DNA of 64,000 nucleotides from Drechmeria coniospora (taxonomy: Eukaryota > Ascomycota > Sordariomycetes > Hypocreales > Ophiocordycipitaceae), in assembly GCF_001625195.1 (NCBI RefSeq), contig NC_054390.1:2194027-2258026 (forward strand). The letters are read 5' to 3'. Both the position numbers and the translations under genes were made by a program. Shown one piece after another: positions 10,510-22,137 of the stretch (positions within the stretch are counted from its first letter, which is position 1; each line of letters begins with the position of its first letter). The notes beneath the pieces are model-generated. The model made no database searches. It had not been told where the DNA came from and was given only the letters and a program-made list of their open reading frames with translations.

Positions 10510-12297
10510 CTATGTCAAGCGAACGCGCCACTCTCGCATGCTCTCCGCAACATGGTAACCATTTCCCCACTCTAGTGACGTGGCATCAAGCGCAGTGACG
10601 CTGCCCTTGTCCATCTTCTCCCGGAGCTCCTCCGTGATTTCGTCAACATTCACGTCCAAGTAGTGGCCAAGGAACTTGCCAACATCAGTGTTCTCGACGT
10701 TGCCGCGGATCTTCTCCGTCTCCGGGCCACCAGAACTGTAAATATTGACATCAACGGCGGTATGGCCATGCGTACTCCAGCCGATATGTGACCGAAGTGA
10801 GAGAATGGCGGCAAATGTATTGACCGAAGCATCGGGGTCGTTGGCGAGACGGGTGAGTTCGTCGTCTGTGGCATCGGAGATGCCAAGGCCGGGGACCACC
10901 AACTCACTATTGATCCAAGACTTCAGGTCTGCTTCCGACAAGGATGGAGGTGACTTGTCAACAAAGCGTCGCAGCTTGGCCGCCAGCCTTTCACAGGATG
11001 CCGAGACATTGGCGAGGACTTGTGGGTACCAGTTGTAAACTGGCAGGTGTCCGGGCTCCTGGAGCGCTGTGGCAAGACCGCCAGTCTCATGATCACTGGT
11101 GGCCACGAGGACTCCCTTCGTCTTGCTTTGGCCGATAAAGTCGATGACAGCCTTGAACGTCTTGTCGTATTCGAGAACCTCATGAACTTGAGCGGCAGGA
11201 TCGTTGATGTGGCCAGCGTGATCGATACGGCTACCTTCTATCATGAGGAAGAAGCCCTTGTCGCTGTTGGCGGTAGCCCGCTCCAGCGCTCGCATCGCTG
11301 TCTTGGCCATCTCACTGAGGCTGGGATAAGTATCGCCCATGTGCTTCCTATCGAGTTCGAAGGGAATATCTGCAGAAGCAAAGAGTCCAAGTAGGGGAAT
11401 GCTGACATTGTCGCCACCTTTGAGAGCATCAAATTCCTCGCGGCTGTTAGCATACGTCCAGCCGTACTTGTCCTGGGCTAGCATTGTAACATCGAGTTCA
11501 TCCATTCGGCAGCTTTCCGACGTGGTGTTGGGGAGAAAATGGCAGCGGCCACCCCCAAGCATGAGGTCCACCGAGCGCCCCAGTACCCCGTGGCCAACCT
11601 CTTGCAATGCAATCTCGTCCTGCAGTTGACGTAGCTGAACATGACTGGCAAAGCATGCAGGAGTAGCATCAGTGATGTCCGTCGTGACCACTAGGCCCGT
11701 CATGTATCCGGCCCTCTTGGCGGCCTCGAGCACCGATCCGCATGGTTGCAAGTCCGGTAACATCGAGATGGCGCCATTGTAGCTTTTCCTGCCGCAGGAA
11801 AAGGCGGTGGCCCCCGCGGCGCTATCGGTGACCAACGAGTTGCTGGATCTGGTCCGGCTCGAACCCCAGAAGTGCTTGTCGAGGACAAGGCTGCTGTCCT
11901 CAGCTAGTCCATCTACATGCTGACGGAAGCTACGTGTCAAAGAGAGAGAGGCAGGCCCCATGCCATCCGAAACCATGAAAACAAGATTGCGCTTGACCGA
12001 TCGGAAGTCCTCGTTAGATGTCTGCTGACTGTGTTGAGTCCAGACGGCGATCACGATGAAGGTAGCAGTGGCGACGAGGGTCCAGAGGAATATGCAAGCA
12101 CCACCGAGACGTGAATTGCATCGGCTCGTACTGCTGATCTTGTTGGTGACGGGGTCATCGTCATTGTGAGCCGGTGAAGGACCCGTCGTGGGCAACAGAG
12201 GGCTTCGCTCCGAAGCCTGAATACCGAGCTCCTTGTTAGCTCCAGACGATTCATTTTCACCGTCTGCACGTACCATTCTGGCAGCGGGTCGAGCCAA
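10510..12297 (-). CDS. Vacuolar alkaline phosphatase, type II membrane protein (Pho8-like)
   Basis: A single exon of 595 residues. An N-terminal cytosolic tail of ~65 residues carries an acidic dileucine signal (ERSPLL, 30-35), matching the AP-3 type vacuolar sorting signal known for yeast Pho8. A signal anchor follows at about 66-86. The catalytic domain shows the family landmarks: metal ligand in VFMVSDGMG (D111), nucleophile Ser159 in LVTDSAAGATAFSCG, IEGSRIDHAGH, VATSDHETGG and STHGHTAVDV. It removes phosphate from monoesters in the vacuole lumen. The ATG at 12297 may be preceded by none nearer; MVRADG (residue 8) is an alternative start. It is divergent from ALG11. Confidence 0.95.
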   Translation of the reverse strand: MARPAARMVRADGENESSGANKELGIQASERSPLLPTTGPSPAHNDDDPVTNKISSTSRCNSRLGGACIFLWTLVATATFIVIAVWTQHSQQTSNEDFRSVKRNLVFMVSDGMGPASLSLTRSFRQHVDGLAEDSSLVLDKHFWGSSRTRSSNSLVTDSAAGATAFSCGRKSYNGAISMLPDLQPCGSVLEAAKRAGYMTGLVVTTDITDATPACFASHVQLRQLQDEIALQEVGHGVLGRSVDLMLGGGRCHFLPNTTSESCRMDELDVTMLAQDKYGWTYANSREEFDALKGGDNVSIPLLGLFASADIPFELDRKHMGDTYPSLSEMAKTAMRALERATANSDKGFFLMIEGSRIDHAGHINDPAAQVHEVLEYDKTFKAVIDFIGQSKTKGVLVATSDHETGGLATALQEPGHLPVYNWYPQVLANVSASCERLAAKLRRFVDKSPPSLSEADLKSWINSELVVPGLGISDATDDELTRLANDPDASVNTFAAILSLRSHIGWSTHGHTAVDVNIYSSGGPETEKIRGNVENTDVGKFLGHYLDVNVDEITEELREKMDKGSVTALDATSLEWGNGYHVAESMREWRVRLT

Positions 12298-12824
12298 CCC
12301 TAATAATTGATCGGTTCACGAGAAGGGGGGGGCAGGGAAGCATGCAAGTTGTGTCATAGCAACAAAATCAAGACTTGGAACATGAGGGGATGACGACATA
12401 ACAATGTGCGACCAATCGCTGGCGGTCAGCACTTCAGTGTCCGCTCTTCAGTGTAGGGTAGCTAAGGGAGGCCCATGACTAATGACTAAGCGGGGGAGGG
12501 CTCCCTTGTAAGTACAGACAGACTGGACTGTAGTAGACTGACTGTACATGTACAGTGCAATGTTTGGCGCACCGCCAGAGCTTAGCTACCTGGCAGTGCA
12601 TTATTACCAGCATTTTCGAACCTTTGTCTCACATAGCATGCTGACCGCAATGTCGAAGCATGTGCTGCAGGCTACCAGCACGGTCCCGTATGCATATGTG
12701 AGGAACTAACTACCTTGTTACGGAGAGACAAATATATAAACACACCAGCATTGTCCCGATTTCCTCCCGCACCATCTCCGACTGTCCCACTTGTCGAGGA
12801 GAAGTGCTTTTGTCCGAGATTGCC
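12298..12824. promoter_or_regulatory. Shared upstream region of the alkaline phosphatase and ALG11 genes
   Basis: These 527 bp separate two divergent start codons and so must contain both promoters. A few GTAC words occur at about 12530-12560. A TATA-like ATATATAA lies at about 12730, roughly 95 bp before the ALG11 start. No canonical phosphate-regulation CACGTG site was seen. Confidence 0.5.
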
Positions 12825-14669
12825 ATGGCCGACACTTGCGCCGCGCCGTCTGGAGAAAGGCCCTTTTCCTTTGGCCTCGAGCCGCAAGCTCTCGTCATAG
12901 CATTCACCCTCCTCGCCTCCTCGCCGCTCCTCATAGTCTTCGTCCTCCCCAAGATTGTCCATAAGGTCGGCCTTGCCTTGGGCTGGACACTTCGGCGGCG
13001 GACCGACGGCCGACGGTCCCACCTGCTGGCGCTCATGACCGAAGACGATGAGAAATTCCGGCAGCAGCGAAACGACATCAAGCATGGCCTGGCCACCCGC
13101 AAGATAGCCGGGAGCAACTGTCAGGGTTCTCATGCAGGTGCACATGACTGGGATGGCATAGTAGGCTTCCTCCACCCCTTCTGGTACGTTTTCGCCGCCG
13201 CGCCTCTACCTGGTTGCCATTGGTAACACCGAATAGCAATGCCGGAGGCGGCGGAGAGCGTGTTCTCTGGGCGGCCATTCGAGCGACGCAAATCCAATGG
13301 CCCAATGCGAAGTGCGTGGTCTACACGGGAGATCATGACGTGAACAAGGAGGACATGCTGCGTCGAGTCAAGGTAAGGCCCTTCCATTCGGCCAGTGATT
13401 TCGTCCCCGCCCCCGTACTGAGATCCATACGAAGAACCGCTTCAACATCCAACTCCACCCCCCAACTGTCACATTCCTCTACCTGTCGAAGAGAAACTGG
13501 GTGCTCGCTTCGACATGGCCGTATTTCACACTGCTGGGCCAGTCGATTGGCTCCGTCGTCTTGGCGTGGGACGCCTTTTCGCTGCTCGTGCCCGACATCT
13601 TCATCGACACCATGGGCTATGCGTTTTCCCTCGGCCTCTGCAAGTTCCTGTTCCCCCACATACCGACAGGCGCCTACGTGCACTACCCCACCATTTCCAC
13701 CGACATGCTCGAGTCTCTCGATGCGACTTCTGCGGTGGGCTCGCAGGGCGTCAATGCCGGCCAGGGAAGCGGTAGTCGAGGAATGGTTAAAAGAGCATAC
13801 TGGCAGCTATTTGCGCAGCTGTATTCCTGGGTTGGTTCATCCATTGATGTCGTCATGACAAACTCGACCTGGACCCAAGCACATATCAAGTCTCTGTGGG
13901 GTCCCTGGAGACTTGACAAAGACAAGGCAAATCCCATCGCCGTAGTCTACCCCCCTGTTGCAGTGAGCGAGTTGGAACAAGAGGTGGAGGTGTCGGAGAC
14001 GAGCGAGAAAAATCGCGAGTCACTGCTGGTCTACATCGCCCAGTTCCGGCCGGAAAAAAACCACCAGCTTATCATCCAAGCGTTTGCAGACTTTCTCAAA
14101 ACGAGCACGAAAGCTGCAGAAACGGCTCGCCTGGTTCTCATCGGCAGCGTCCGTGACGACCAGGATTCGAGGAAGGTGTACCAGCTGCGACTCCTCGTCA
14201 ACGAGCTAGGGATCAAGAGCCGGGTTGAGTTCCACCTGGATGCCTCTTGGCCCGAGATTCTGGACTGGCTCCGGAGGGCATCCGTGGGCGTCAACGGCAT
14301 GTGGAACGAGCACTTTGGAATCGGCGTCGTCGAGTACCAGGCTGCTGGTCTCATATCCGTCGTGCATGACAGCGGCGGGCCCAAGCTTGACATTGTCATC
14401 GATATCGACGGTCAGCCGACCGGTGGGTGATAATCCAACTCCTCCAACGCCCTCTTCGGCGTCTCGTCTCCTAGCTAAAGTTTCTAGGCTTTCACGCAAC
14501 AACCACAGCCGAATTTGCAGTGTGCTACGAGCGTGCTCTCTCACTGTCCAATCCGCTGGCTGTTCGGCGACTGGCCCGCGTTTCAGCCATGCGATTCACC
14601 GAGGAGGAATTTGCAAGAAAGTGGCAATCGGAGGTGGGTCGACTATTTGTCTTGTCAAGGCAAAGGTAA
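12825..14669 (+). CDS. ALG11: GDP-Man:Man3GlcNAc2-PP-dolichol alpha-1,2-mannosyltransferase (ALG11)
   Basis: Exons 12825-13183, 13237-13372, 13435-14422 and 14488-14669 join in frame to 554 residues, the usual family length. ALG11 adds the fourth and fifth mannose to the lipid-linked oligosaccharide on the cytosolic face of the ER. Seen: an N-terminal membrane segment (~25-46), the family signature [17 protein letters not shown] spanning the first junction, [17 protein letters not shown], and the GT-B nucleotide-sugar region ([31 protein letters not shown]). The TGC codon of the signature is created by splicing, which supports intron 1. The ATG at 12825 is the first in frame. The 3' end is convergent with the gamma-glutamyltransferase gene, 130 bp apart. 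Confidence 0.96.
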
Positions 14670-14799
14670 ATGATTAGGTGCACGCACAGCTTCCAAGCAG
14701 CGTATAGACTAGGATATACTCGTTGTTCAAGAAGCAGCAATTGTACATGAATGCAGGTACCCGCCTACCTGCCCACCTATGCGGTCGCGAAAGCAATGC

Positions 14800-17005
14800 C
14801 TATACCGAATATCCGGCGCTGTTCTTCTGACGCGGTTCGCTGGCGGCCTCGAAGGTGCCATCTTCGCCGCTTCGGATGCCCTGGACAGCACTCAGGCCGG
14901 CAAAGACCCATGTGATATTGTGACCCCTGTCGGCGAGCGAAAGCGCCGTCTGATTGTCGAATCCGTACTCGAGAAGGGCCGTGTTGGGCATCAGCTGATC
15001 GTGCAGGCGGGGTTCGGCAAGGGCACTCCGCATCGTCATCCCGTGCTCCACGACGTGCCACAGGGCACTGGTGGTGGCAGAGATGATTCGGGAACCGCCA
15101 GCAGCGCCGACGGAAGCGAAAAGGGAGCCATCGGCTCGGGCGGCGATGACTGGTGTGATCGATGACAAGGGTCGCTTGCCGGGGCGGATGTAGTTTGCCT
15201 CGGAGGGTTCGAAGCCGAATTCATTGGGAACGCCGGGGATGGAGAAATCGTTCATTTCGTTATTTCTACGAGGGTCAGCGGCGATGCTCGCCCTTGCTGC
15301 TTGCGAGACCCAGGCAGGCAGGTGGCTGGCTTACAAGATAACGCCCGACACAGGATCCATGATCCGGGCGCCAAAGAGGAGATTGATGGTGGTTGTGAGC
15401 GACGTCGCCATGCCCGACCTGTCAGCTGTGACAATGTGCGATGTGCCATGGCCGTGAGGGGTGTAGAGTGCCTTGGGATCATACGCGCGCACCGGCTGTG
15501 TGTGTTCGTCCGAGATCAGATGCCTTATGCGCCGTGCGTTGGCATCGTCCAGCATCCGGTCCTCGATTTCGTGCATGCCGTCGACGTAGCGTGGGTCCCC
15601 GAGCTCGGACCGGGCACCATAGGCGAAGCGCATGGCCTCAGCGAAGCGGTGCGTCGTCAGGTTGACATCGCCATGGTCCTCATACTGCTCCATCGTTTTG
15701 AGGATGCTGAGACACACGCTGCCACTTGCTGGGGCGCCGACGGTGAAGAGGTCGAGTCCGTGGTACGTGACCGATTTGACAGGGCGGGAGAGGACCTGGT
15801 ACGTTGCGAGATCGTCCAGGGTCATGGTTCCGTTTGTCTGCTGCACATGTTTGACCATGGACTCGGCAAGCTTGCCGGTATAGAACGCATCCGCACCCTC
15901 GGTTGCGATCGTCTCTAGGGTGCTTGAGGCGGGCGAGTTGTCAGCGAGCCATGCCCTTGAACTCGTCCTTGAACTCGTCCTTGATGCCGATACTTACTTT
16001 GCATATCGTTTCCGGGTCATGATGTCGCCGACGCCGAGCAAGGTTCCTGATCATGTCCATGTCAGCTTTGCCTGCCACGGCTGTTGGTAACATACCGTTT
16101 GGGGCAAAGTCTTGGGCGAAGCTTGGGTCTCGGCGGAGGAAGTCATATTTCTTATTGGCGGTGGCTCTCTCCATGTATCGGACCATGTCACTCGAAACTT
16201 GGAGTCCACTCGGTTAGTGACAGGAGTTCCTCGTTCGACGCAGCATGTCGTCAGCCTTACACACCTCGAAACCCATGACGAGCCACATGAATGGCGCCGC
16301 GCATCACCTTATCCCACGGCAGACGCTGCAGGGGAGGGAGGTCAGACAGAAAGGAAGGCTGCGAGGGCACGACGAGACGGGGAGCATCGTACACCGTATT
16401 TCTTGTGGATGTACTCTAGCCCCCGGACCTCGCTGGGGATGGCGACGGACAGGCCACCGTGAATGCTTCCATGGATATTTCCCTGGTACATGTCCTCGTG
16501 CGCGGCAGCCGGAGCAGACTCCCGGAAGTCGACGGCCTCGTATCTGCCGTCGGCATCGCGGATCATGGCGAAGCCGCCTCCGCCGATGCCAGCGTGGTAC
16601 ATGCCGACGACGCCGACGCAGAAGGTGGTGCCGACAAGCGCATCCACAGCGTTCCCCTAGCGAGCGTGAGCGTTTCGACCGACTGAGCGAGTGAGTCACT
16701 GGTCTCCGATGGGTGGCACCGCGACAGACATACGCCTCGGACAAGCAGGTCACGGCCTATGGTGCTGCATTCGATTGCTTCGCTGGCGACGGCGCCGACG
16801 GACCCTTGACGGTTTGATCCGAGGAGGTATTCGGGAATGGCGGTCGCCTTCGTTCTCGCATGATGGATGAATATCGTTATGAGCAGCCGTAGGAGACGAC
16901 GCGATGGGACTGGCTCTTGCTTGTCGGGTTAATATTCGCCGCACTCGTACATGCCTGGTTCGTGTTGCATGAGGAGTTTTTTTTTGGTGTCTCGAACTCA
17001 CTCAT
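14800..17005 (-). CDS. Gamma-glutamyltransferase
   Basis: Eight exons (17005-16951, 16909-16734, 16656-16393, 16325-16261, 16208-16096, 16046-15998, 15922-15335, 15265-14800) join to 591 residues. The enzyme cleaves glutathione and transfers the gamma-glutamyl group. A short cytosolic tail and a hydrophobic stretch (RRLLRLLITIFIHHA, ~25) suggest a signal anchor. Landmarks: GSVGAVASEAIECSTIGRD, GGNAVDALVGTT, GIGGGGFAMI, VDFRESAPA, then the autoprocessing and catalytic Thr401 in HGTSHIVTADR, followed by SLTTTINLLFGARIMDP and the glycine loop ASVGAAGGSRI. Internal exons are short (65, 113 and 49 nt). The first exon rests on splice signals and hydrophobicity only and is the least certain part. 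Confidence 0.92.
15955..15982. repeat. 12-bp tandem repeat inside a gamma-glutamyltransferase intron
   Basis: The unit CCTTGAACTCGT occurs about 2.4 times in a row within intron 6. It lengthens the intron by one or two units; no effect on coding is expected. Confidence 0.8.
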
Positions 17006-18119
17006 CGCGAATTTGGAGCACTACCCCTTGGTCCGGCAGTTCATGCGGCGGAAATTCGAAGGAACAAGAAGCCGAGGGCCATGCCGGTGTTTTCATCCAT
17101 GAGGTGCGCTCACCCCTTTGGGAACTTCGTGGTCAGTGCGGAATCGGAATTGGTTCCAGAAAGGGGCATCAGTCCATCCACTATCCGCCTACCGCAGAAT
17201 GCGCTAATGGTAGAGCGGCTTGCCAAGTAGGGCATTCACTTGGCTTTGGCTGTCATCATGGCCGCTCCAGTCCATGGCAAGCTCTAGAGGCCCTCGTGAT
17301 GCCTGTCACGCGTCCCAGCATCGGAAAGCCTAGGCTAGCTTGCCGGCGAGTTGCAGCCATTGGTGGCGTACTATAGAGGACGGCGCTGCTTCAAGGATCG
17401 GTATAATATCCTAATGCCTAATAGTGAGTAGCTGTCATGGGTTCGGTACCTAGTAGCTGGCAACTAACGCTTAGTTCCAAATCCTGCAAGTACAGCACGG
17501 GTTTCTGCTCAACCTGCACAAGACCATTCATCAAAGGGTTTATTACGACGCCTCGCCTTCCAAAGAACCTGCACCCGCCTACCAATGGCAGCGAAAAGTG
17601 TGACCACACTATTTTCATAGGCACCTGTCGACAACCTGCGAGATATCTCCTTACCATAAGAACAAGCAGCCGTTGGTGCAGGAAGTAAAACCCTACAGCT
17701 TGCTAGGTGGTACCAGCGGAGACGAAGTAATGATGTACTGTAAGTAGTCGCCAAAGACCTCTGATCGGTGTTGGATATCCTGCAACCGCCGCCGCTGTAA
17801 CGGATATTGCAGTAGAAAGTGCCAAGCTGGTGGCAATGCTCCCATGCAACCCAAGACAGACGAGCCGAGCCAGGGTCAGCTTCTCAATAAACCAATTCAT
17901 CAGACAGTTCATCAACACGCCTAGTATTTTTGTCACCCAGGTACCAAGGCATCCACCTCCTTATTACCATCTTCCCGCTGGGTATCCTTGATGTATTCGT
18001 CCAGGAATATCTTGAAATCCACCAAACGTACAAAACGCCAACTGCGCTTCCATTATCTCGTCCACGGAGGACGGAGGGTGTGTCGAGGCAAGCTGGCAAG
18101 ACAAGGAATAGCGTCGAGG
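17006..18119. other. Intergenic region between gamma-glutamyltransferase 5' end and IleRS 3' end
   Basis: The left part should hold the gamma-glutamyltransferase promoter. At 17205-17225 a stretch resembles a tRNA D-arm, but no B box follows. Compared with other gaps it has few GTAC words. No gene was recognised. Confidence 0.55.
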
Positions 18120-21100
18120 TTATGCAGCGCCGCCCATGGCACCGACAACTTCCTCGCATCGCCCGCAAAGGCTTTCCGCCTCGTCGGCCAAGTATCGCCA
18201 GCACCGCGGGCACTTGTCCTGTTTGGGAGGGAACACATGCACCGTCCCCTTTGTCTCGCCTTGCACATCAAAGTTCTTGCTGTAGCACCAGCCTGGCGCG
18301 TCGGCAGTCGCCACGTTCAGGTCCACATTGGATACCACAAACATGGTGTCCAGTTCGTCCATGTAACTCTCAAGCACCGACGCAATGGTCCTGTCCCCCG
18401 TCGTGATGGTGACCGAGCATTGTAGTGAGCTTCCGACGGCCTTTGCCTCTCTCGCTTGCCCCAGCCCAGCCTTGACGGCATCGTGCACCGAGAGCAGGAC
18501 AGGGACGTCCTGCCGCAGCCTACCCTGGTCCACGGTCAAGCGACTTGAATCGATCACGGGCAGGTCGAACCTTTGACGAGCTGGATTCTGGAGAGTACTG
18601 CAGGCACCGCGTTAGATCAATCCCCACATCCACAAGAATCGAAAACTCACCCATCGTCCGCCATCCAGGATGGTCGATGAGACCATGCCTCCTCCACCAG
18701 AACAGGCGTGATTGGAGCCAACATGCGAAGAAATCCAACGAAAATGGGTTCAAGTGCGCCCCCGCCGTCGCCGCAGTACAGCCGATCCTTGAGTGCCTCG
18801 AGGTAAAACGCAGAGAGGTCTGTGGCGACCCATCGGTTTATCAGGCCGGTAGCCTTGTGAAATTCGTACCGGTTGGCATCATCCCAAACTCGATCCATCG
18901 TGTCCGTCAACTGCATCAGGGCGATTTGGTCGAGCTTCGTAAGGGGCGCCTGGCGGGCCGACTGATGGAGCGAGCCAAGGATCATCTTCAAGATGGTACG
19001 ATACTTGACGAGGGCGTTGTGGACCGGCGCCAGTATGGATGGTCCTACCAGGATGTCGGACGTGTAGTCGCTGCTCGCTGCCCACAAACGCAACATGTCT
19101 GGCCCCAAGGCATCGAATCTAGGTCCATCGGTGCCCGCGCCTTTCCCCTTGATCGGAGGCAGCAGCTGGCCGTCCATAATCTCATCGGGGCGTATGGTAT
19201 TTCCCTGCGACTTGGACATCTTCTTGCCATCGGCGTCGAGGGTAAAACCGTGCGTGATGAGGGTCTTGAACGGCGGCGCAACCTCGTTGTCCATTTTGCC
19301 GGCAGCCTTTTGGGCGGCGGTGTACGTCAACAAGCTGGACTGAAACCAGCCTCGGTGCTGATCGGAGCCCTCCACGTACATGTCTGCTTGACCATCAACC
19401 TCTGTCCAGCTGCTCCCGCTATCGAACCAGACATCCATCGTGTCCGTGCCTCGTCGATAGCTTCCCGCGAGGGCGGGGGGCACCCAAGCAGGATCGTCAG
19501 GTGCATCGGAGAACCATGCGTCTGCCGTGCGTTCCCTCATCACGGAAATGATGTGCCTAACCGTGTCATCCGTCATGACGGAGGTCCCGCCGGCGTCGTA
19601 CAAGGCGGGAATTGGGACACCCCACGAACGCTGGCGGGATATGCACCACTCACTTCTACCCTTGACAAAACTCTCCAGACGATTCTTGCCGAACTCGGGC
19701 ACGAAGGAGACCTGGTCCAGTGCTTCCAGGGAGCCTTCTTTGATGCTACCCACGTCGGCAAACCATTGTGCCGTGGCTCTCACGACGACCGGCTGCTTCG
19801 TTCGCCAGTCGTACGGATATTTGTGGCACAACTTGTGAACGCCCAAGACGTCCTCCCCGACAAGCCCCAGAACGGCTTGGCTGCCCCCCTCCAGGATAGG
19901 CGGCGCGGATGTGAGAAGCTCCGGCTGATCAGGGTAGGCATCGTCCGTAAAGCGTCCTTCATCGGTGATGGGCGCAAAAGCATGGATACCTAGTCTGGAG
20001 CAAACTTCGTAGTCATCTTGGCCATGCCCAGGAGCCAGGTGCACGAGGCCAGTTCCGGAATCAGCCGACACGAAGTCGGCGTGGATGATGGGCTGCTCTG
20101 GTGCACCCTTGCCGGCCAGCTTGTTCCGATACTTGAGGCCGGTAAGCAGGGATCCCGGGATGGCAGAAACCAACACTTCGAAGTCGTGAATATATTCTCG
20201 CATCGCCTCGACCCTGCCATCTGCAACAAGAAGGGCATTCTTTCCGACTCGCAGGACGGAGTACCCAACGTCATCATGCACGGCAATGGCCTTGTTGGCC
20301 GGAAGAGTCCAAGGGGTTGTTGTCCAAATGACGGCAAAGAGCGGGCCGCCAAAGTTTGCCAAATCTGTGATTCTGCTGCTGTGGGAAACGATGGGGAACT
20401 TGACGTACGCTGCGTGCGACACGTGATCGTCCCTGTATTCGAGTTCCGCCTCAGCGAGCGCCGTCCCCGACGATATTGACCAGAAGACTGGTTTGTGTTT
20501 GCGATAGATAAGCCCATGGCGAACCATCTTCTGGAAAACTTGCAGTTGCCGTATCTCAAACTCGCGATCCATTGTCGTCCAGCTGTTTCCCCAATCCGCC
20601 ATGACTGCAAACGATTGGAATCCTTTCATCTGGTCCTTCATCGCCTTGCTCGCAAGCCGCCTCGCAACTCCTCGGACCTTGACGGGACTCAATCCTCTTG
20701 CTGGACTACCACCAAGGGCATTCATCTCGATAGGAAGGCCGTGGCAATCCCAACCAGGTCTGTAAATCACCCGCTTTCCATTTTGAACCTGGACCCGTAG
20801 TATCATGTCCTTGAGGATCTTGTTGATTGCATGGCCGATATGCAGCGCCCCATTGGCGTACGGTGGACCATCGTGGAGTATAAAGGGATCAGCGGGTGGC
20901 CGGTGAGCCGTCTGCCACTGATACAAATCCTCGGTGCAACTGCGAAGGAATTGCTGTCGCAGCTTAGGGTTCGGACGAGCTCTGGAGAGCAGTCGTTAGC
21001 GGAGCGCCACGTGTGGCAGGCTTGCGAGAAACTTGCGGGAAAGTTGAACGCGGCAGCTTCAGCGTTGCCTTCCAAGACTGGGACATGTCGAATCTGGGAC

Positions 21101-21215
21101 CATGCCGGTGGCTGGTTGGGGGACGACACACTCGCCTCGAGGCGGGATGTTGCGCGGGCTGGGCAGTCCGGAATTTCAGTAGGAATACTCGCAAGGCTGA
21201 AAGCTGCTTGAACAT
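18120..21215 (-). CDS. ISM1: Isoleucyl-tRNA synthetase, mitochondrial
   Basis: Exons 21215-21037, 20981-18651 and 18597-18120 give 995 residues. A class I synthetase that charges mitochondrial tRNA-Ile. The N-terminus (MFKQLSALRVFLLKFRTAQP) is a basic, amphipathic presequence. Seen: the HIGH motif in PYANGALHIGHAINK, GWDCHGLPIE, the editing-domain segment WTTTPWTLPANKAIAV, WFDSGSSW, the KMSKSQG loop, and a C-terminal zinc-ribbon pair (CPRCWRY and LCGRC) as in bacterial-type IleRS. Intron 1 starts with GCAAGT rather than GT; only this boundary keeps the frame and restores the family segment STFPARPNPKLR. Intron 2 is GTGAGT...CTGCAG. A large reverse-strand open frame over it (18545-19993) is a shadow. 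Confidence 0.95.
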
Positions 21216-22137
21216 TCAGGTGTGGGACCAGGCTTACACTGGTTTAGCCCAACTAGGAGGTAATACTCGGCACATATGTACGGAGTACTGTACTTCCGTA
21301 CTCCGTAAGTACTGTAGGTAATAATAGCAGTTATTAATAACAATTGTGCACTTAATATGCAGAAACCCCTCCCCTCCAGAGCACACATACTTAAGTAAGT
21401 AAGTACATACGTACGATGCTTTTTGCCCCCCACTGTATATATTACTAGGTACGGAGTACCTACAACGTACTTACATGTACAAGTAATACTAGCGCGGTGC
21501 ACAAGGAGAGTTCATCCCCTTTACAAGTCACTTTTATCATTGCTGACTTGGGGGAGATGTTTGACCAGCGATCAAGACATATTTTACTGTATTTTGTACC
21601 TACTGCTATTATTCACACACATCAGTGACATATTATATATGTGTGCTACTTGGCTATCAGTACCAGAATTTTAATAATACCAAAAAACGTAATAGTATTC
21701 ACAACAAATAGTAGGTGCTTGTACTCTACGCGACGTTGTGGTGCCAACTTGTTTGTGCCATTTTGGTACTCTTGTGCTCCGTACTCCGTGCATGCAAGTA
21801 CTTGAACTACGTGCCAGTGGAAGTAATAATTAATAGGCTCCAACTACTCCGTACGGAGCACTGTACGGAGTACAGCTGGTCCATAATAGACAGTACTTAA
21901 TTATCAGTACCTGTATGAGCTGCTCCCATAATACTAGGTACCTAGTAGGTACTCCGTATTCCGGATGTAGCATTACTATTGCTGTACTCCGTGCATGTAC
22001 CCCGTACGTACATTAAGTACACCTCTCATACTGTACTTTGTACCTTCGTAGGCACTGTGCAGGCATGATTCATCTTCAAGTGGGTGACGCGAAAGCTTCT
22101 CGCTCAACAACATGCGGGCATTGTGACATATCGAAAG
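21216..22137. other. Divergent intergenic region packed with GTAC words
   Basis: It separates the IleRS start (-) and the polyQ protein start (+). Positions ~21270-22050 are nearly continuous GTAC words, including a CTCCGTACGGAG palindrome near 21846-21857. Both promoters must lie in it. No coding frame is convincing. Confidence 0.6.

Noticed and set aside
17200..17270. tRNA-like D-arm sequence (AATGGTAGAGCGG)
   Set aside because: No B box (GGTTCRANNCC) follows within tRNA distance and the stems do not pair.
18545..19993. 482-codon + strand open frame
   Set aside because: It lies wholly antisense to the IleRS gene, whose motifs are unmistakable; GC-rich codon structure opens the opposite frame.
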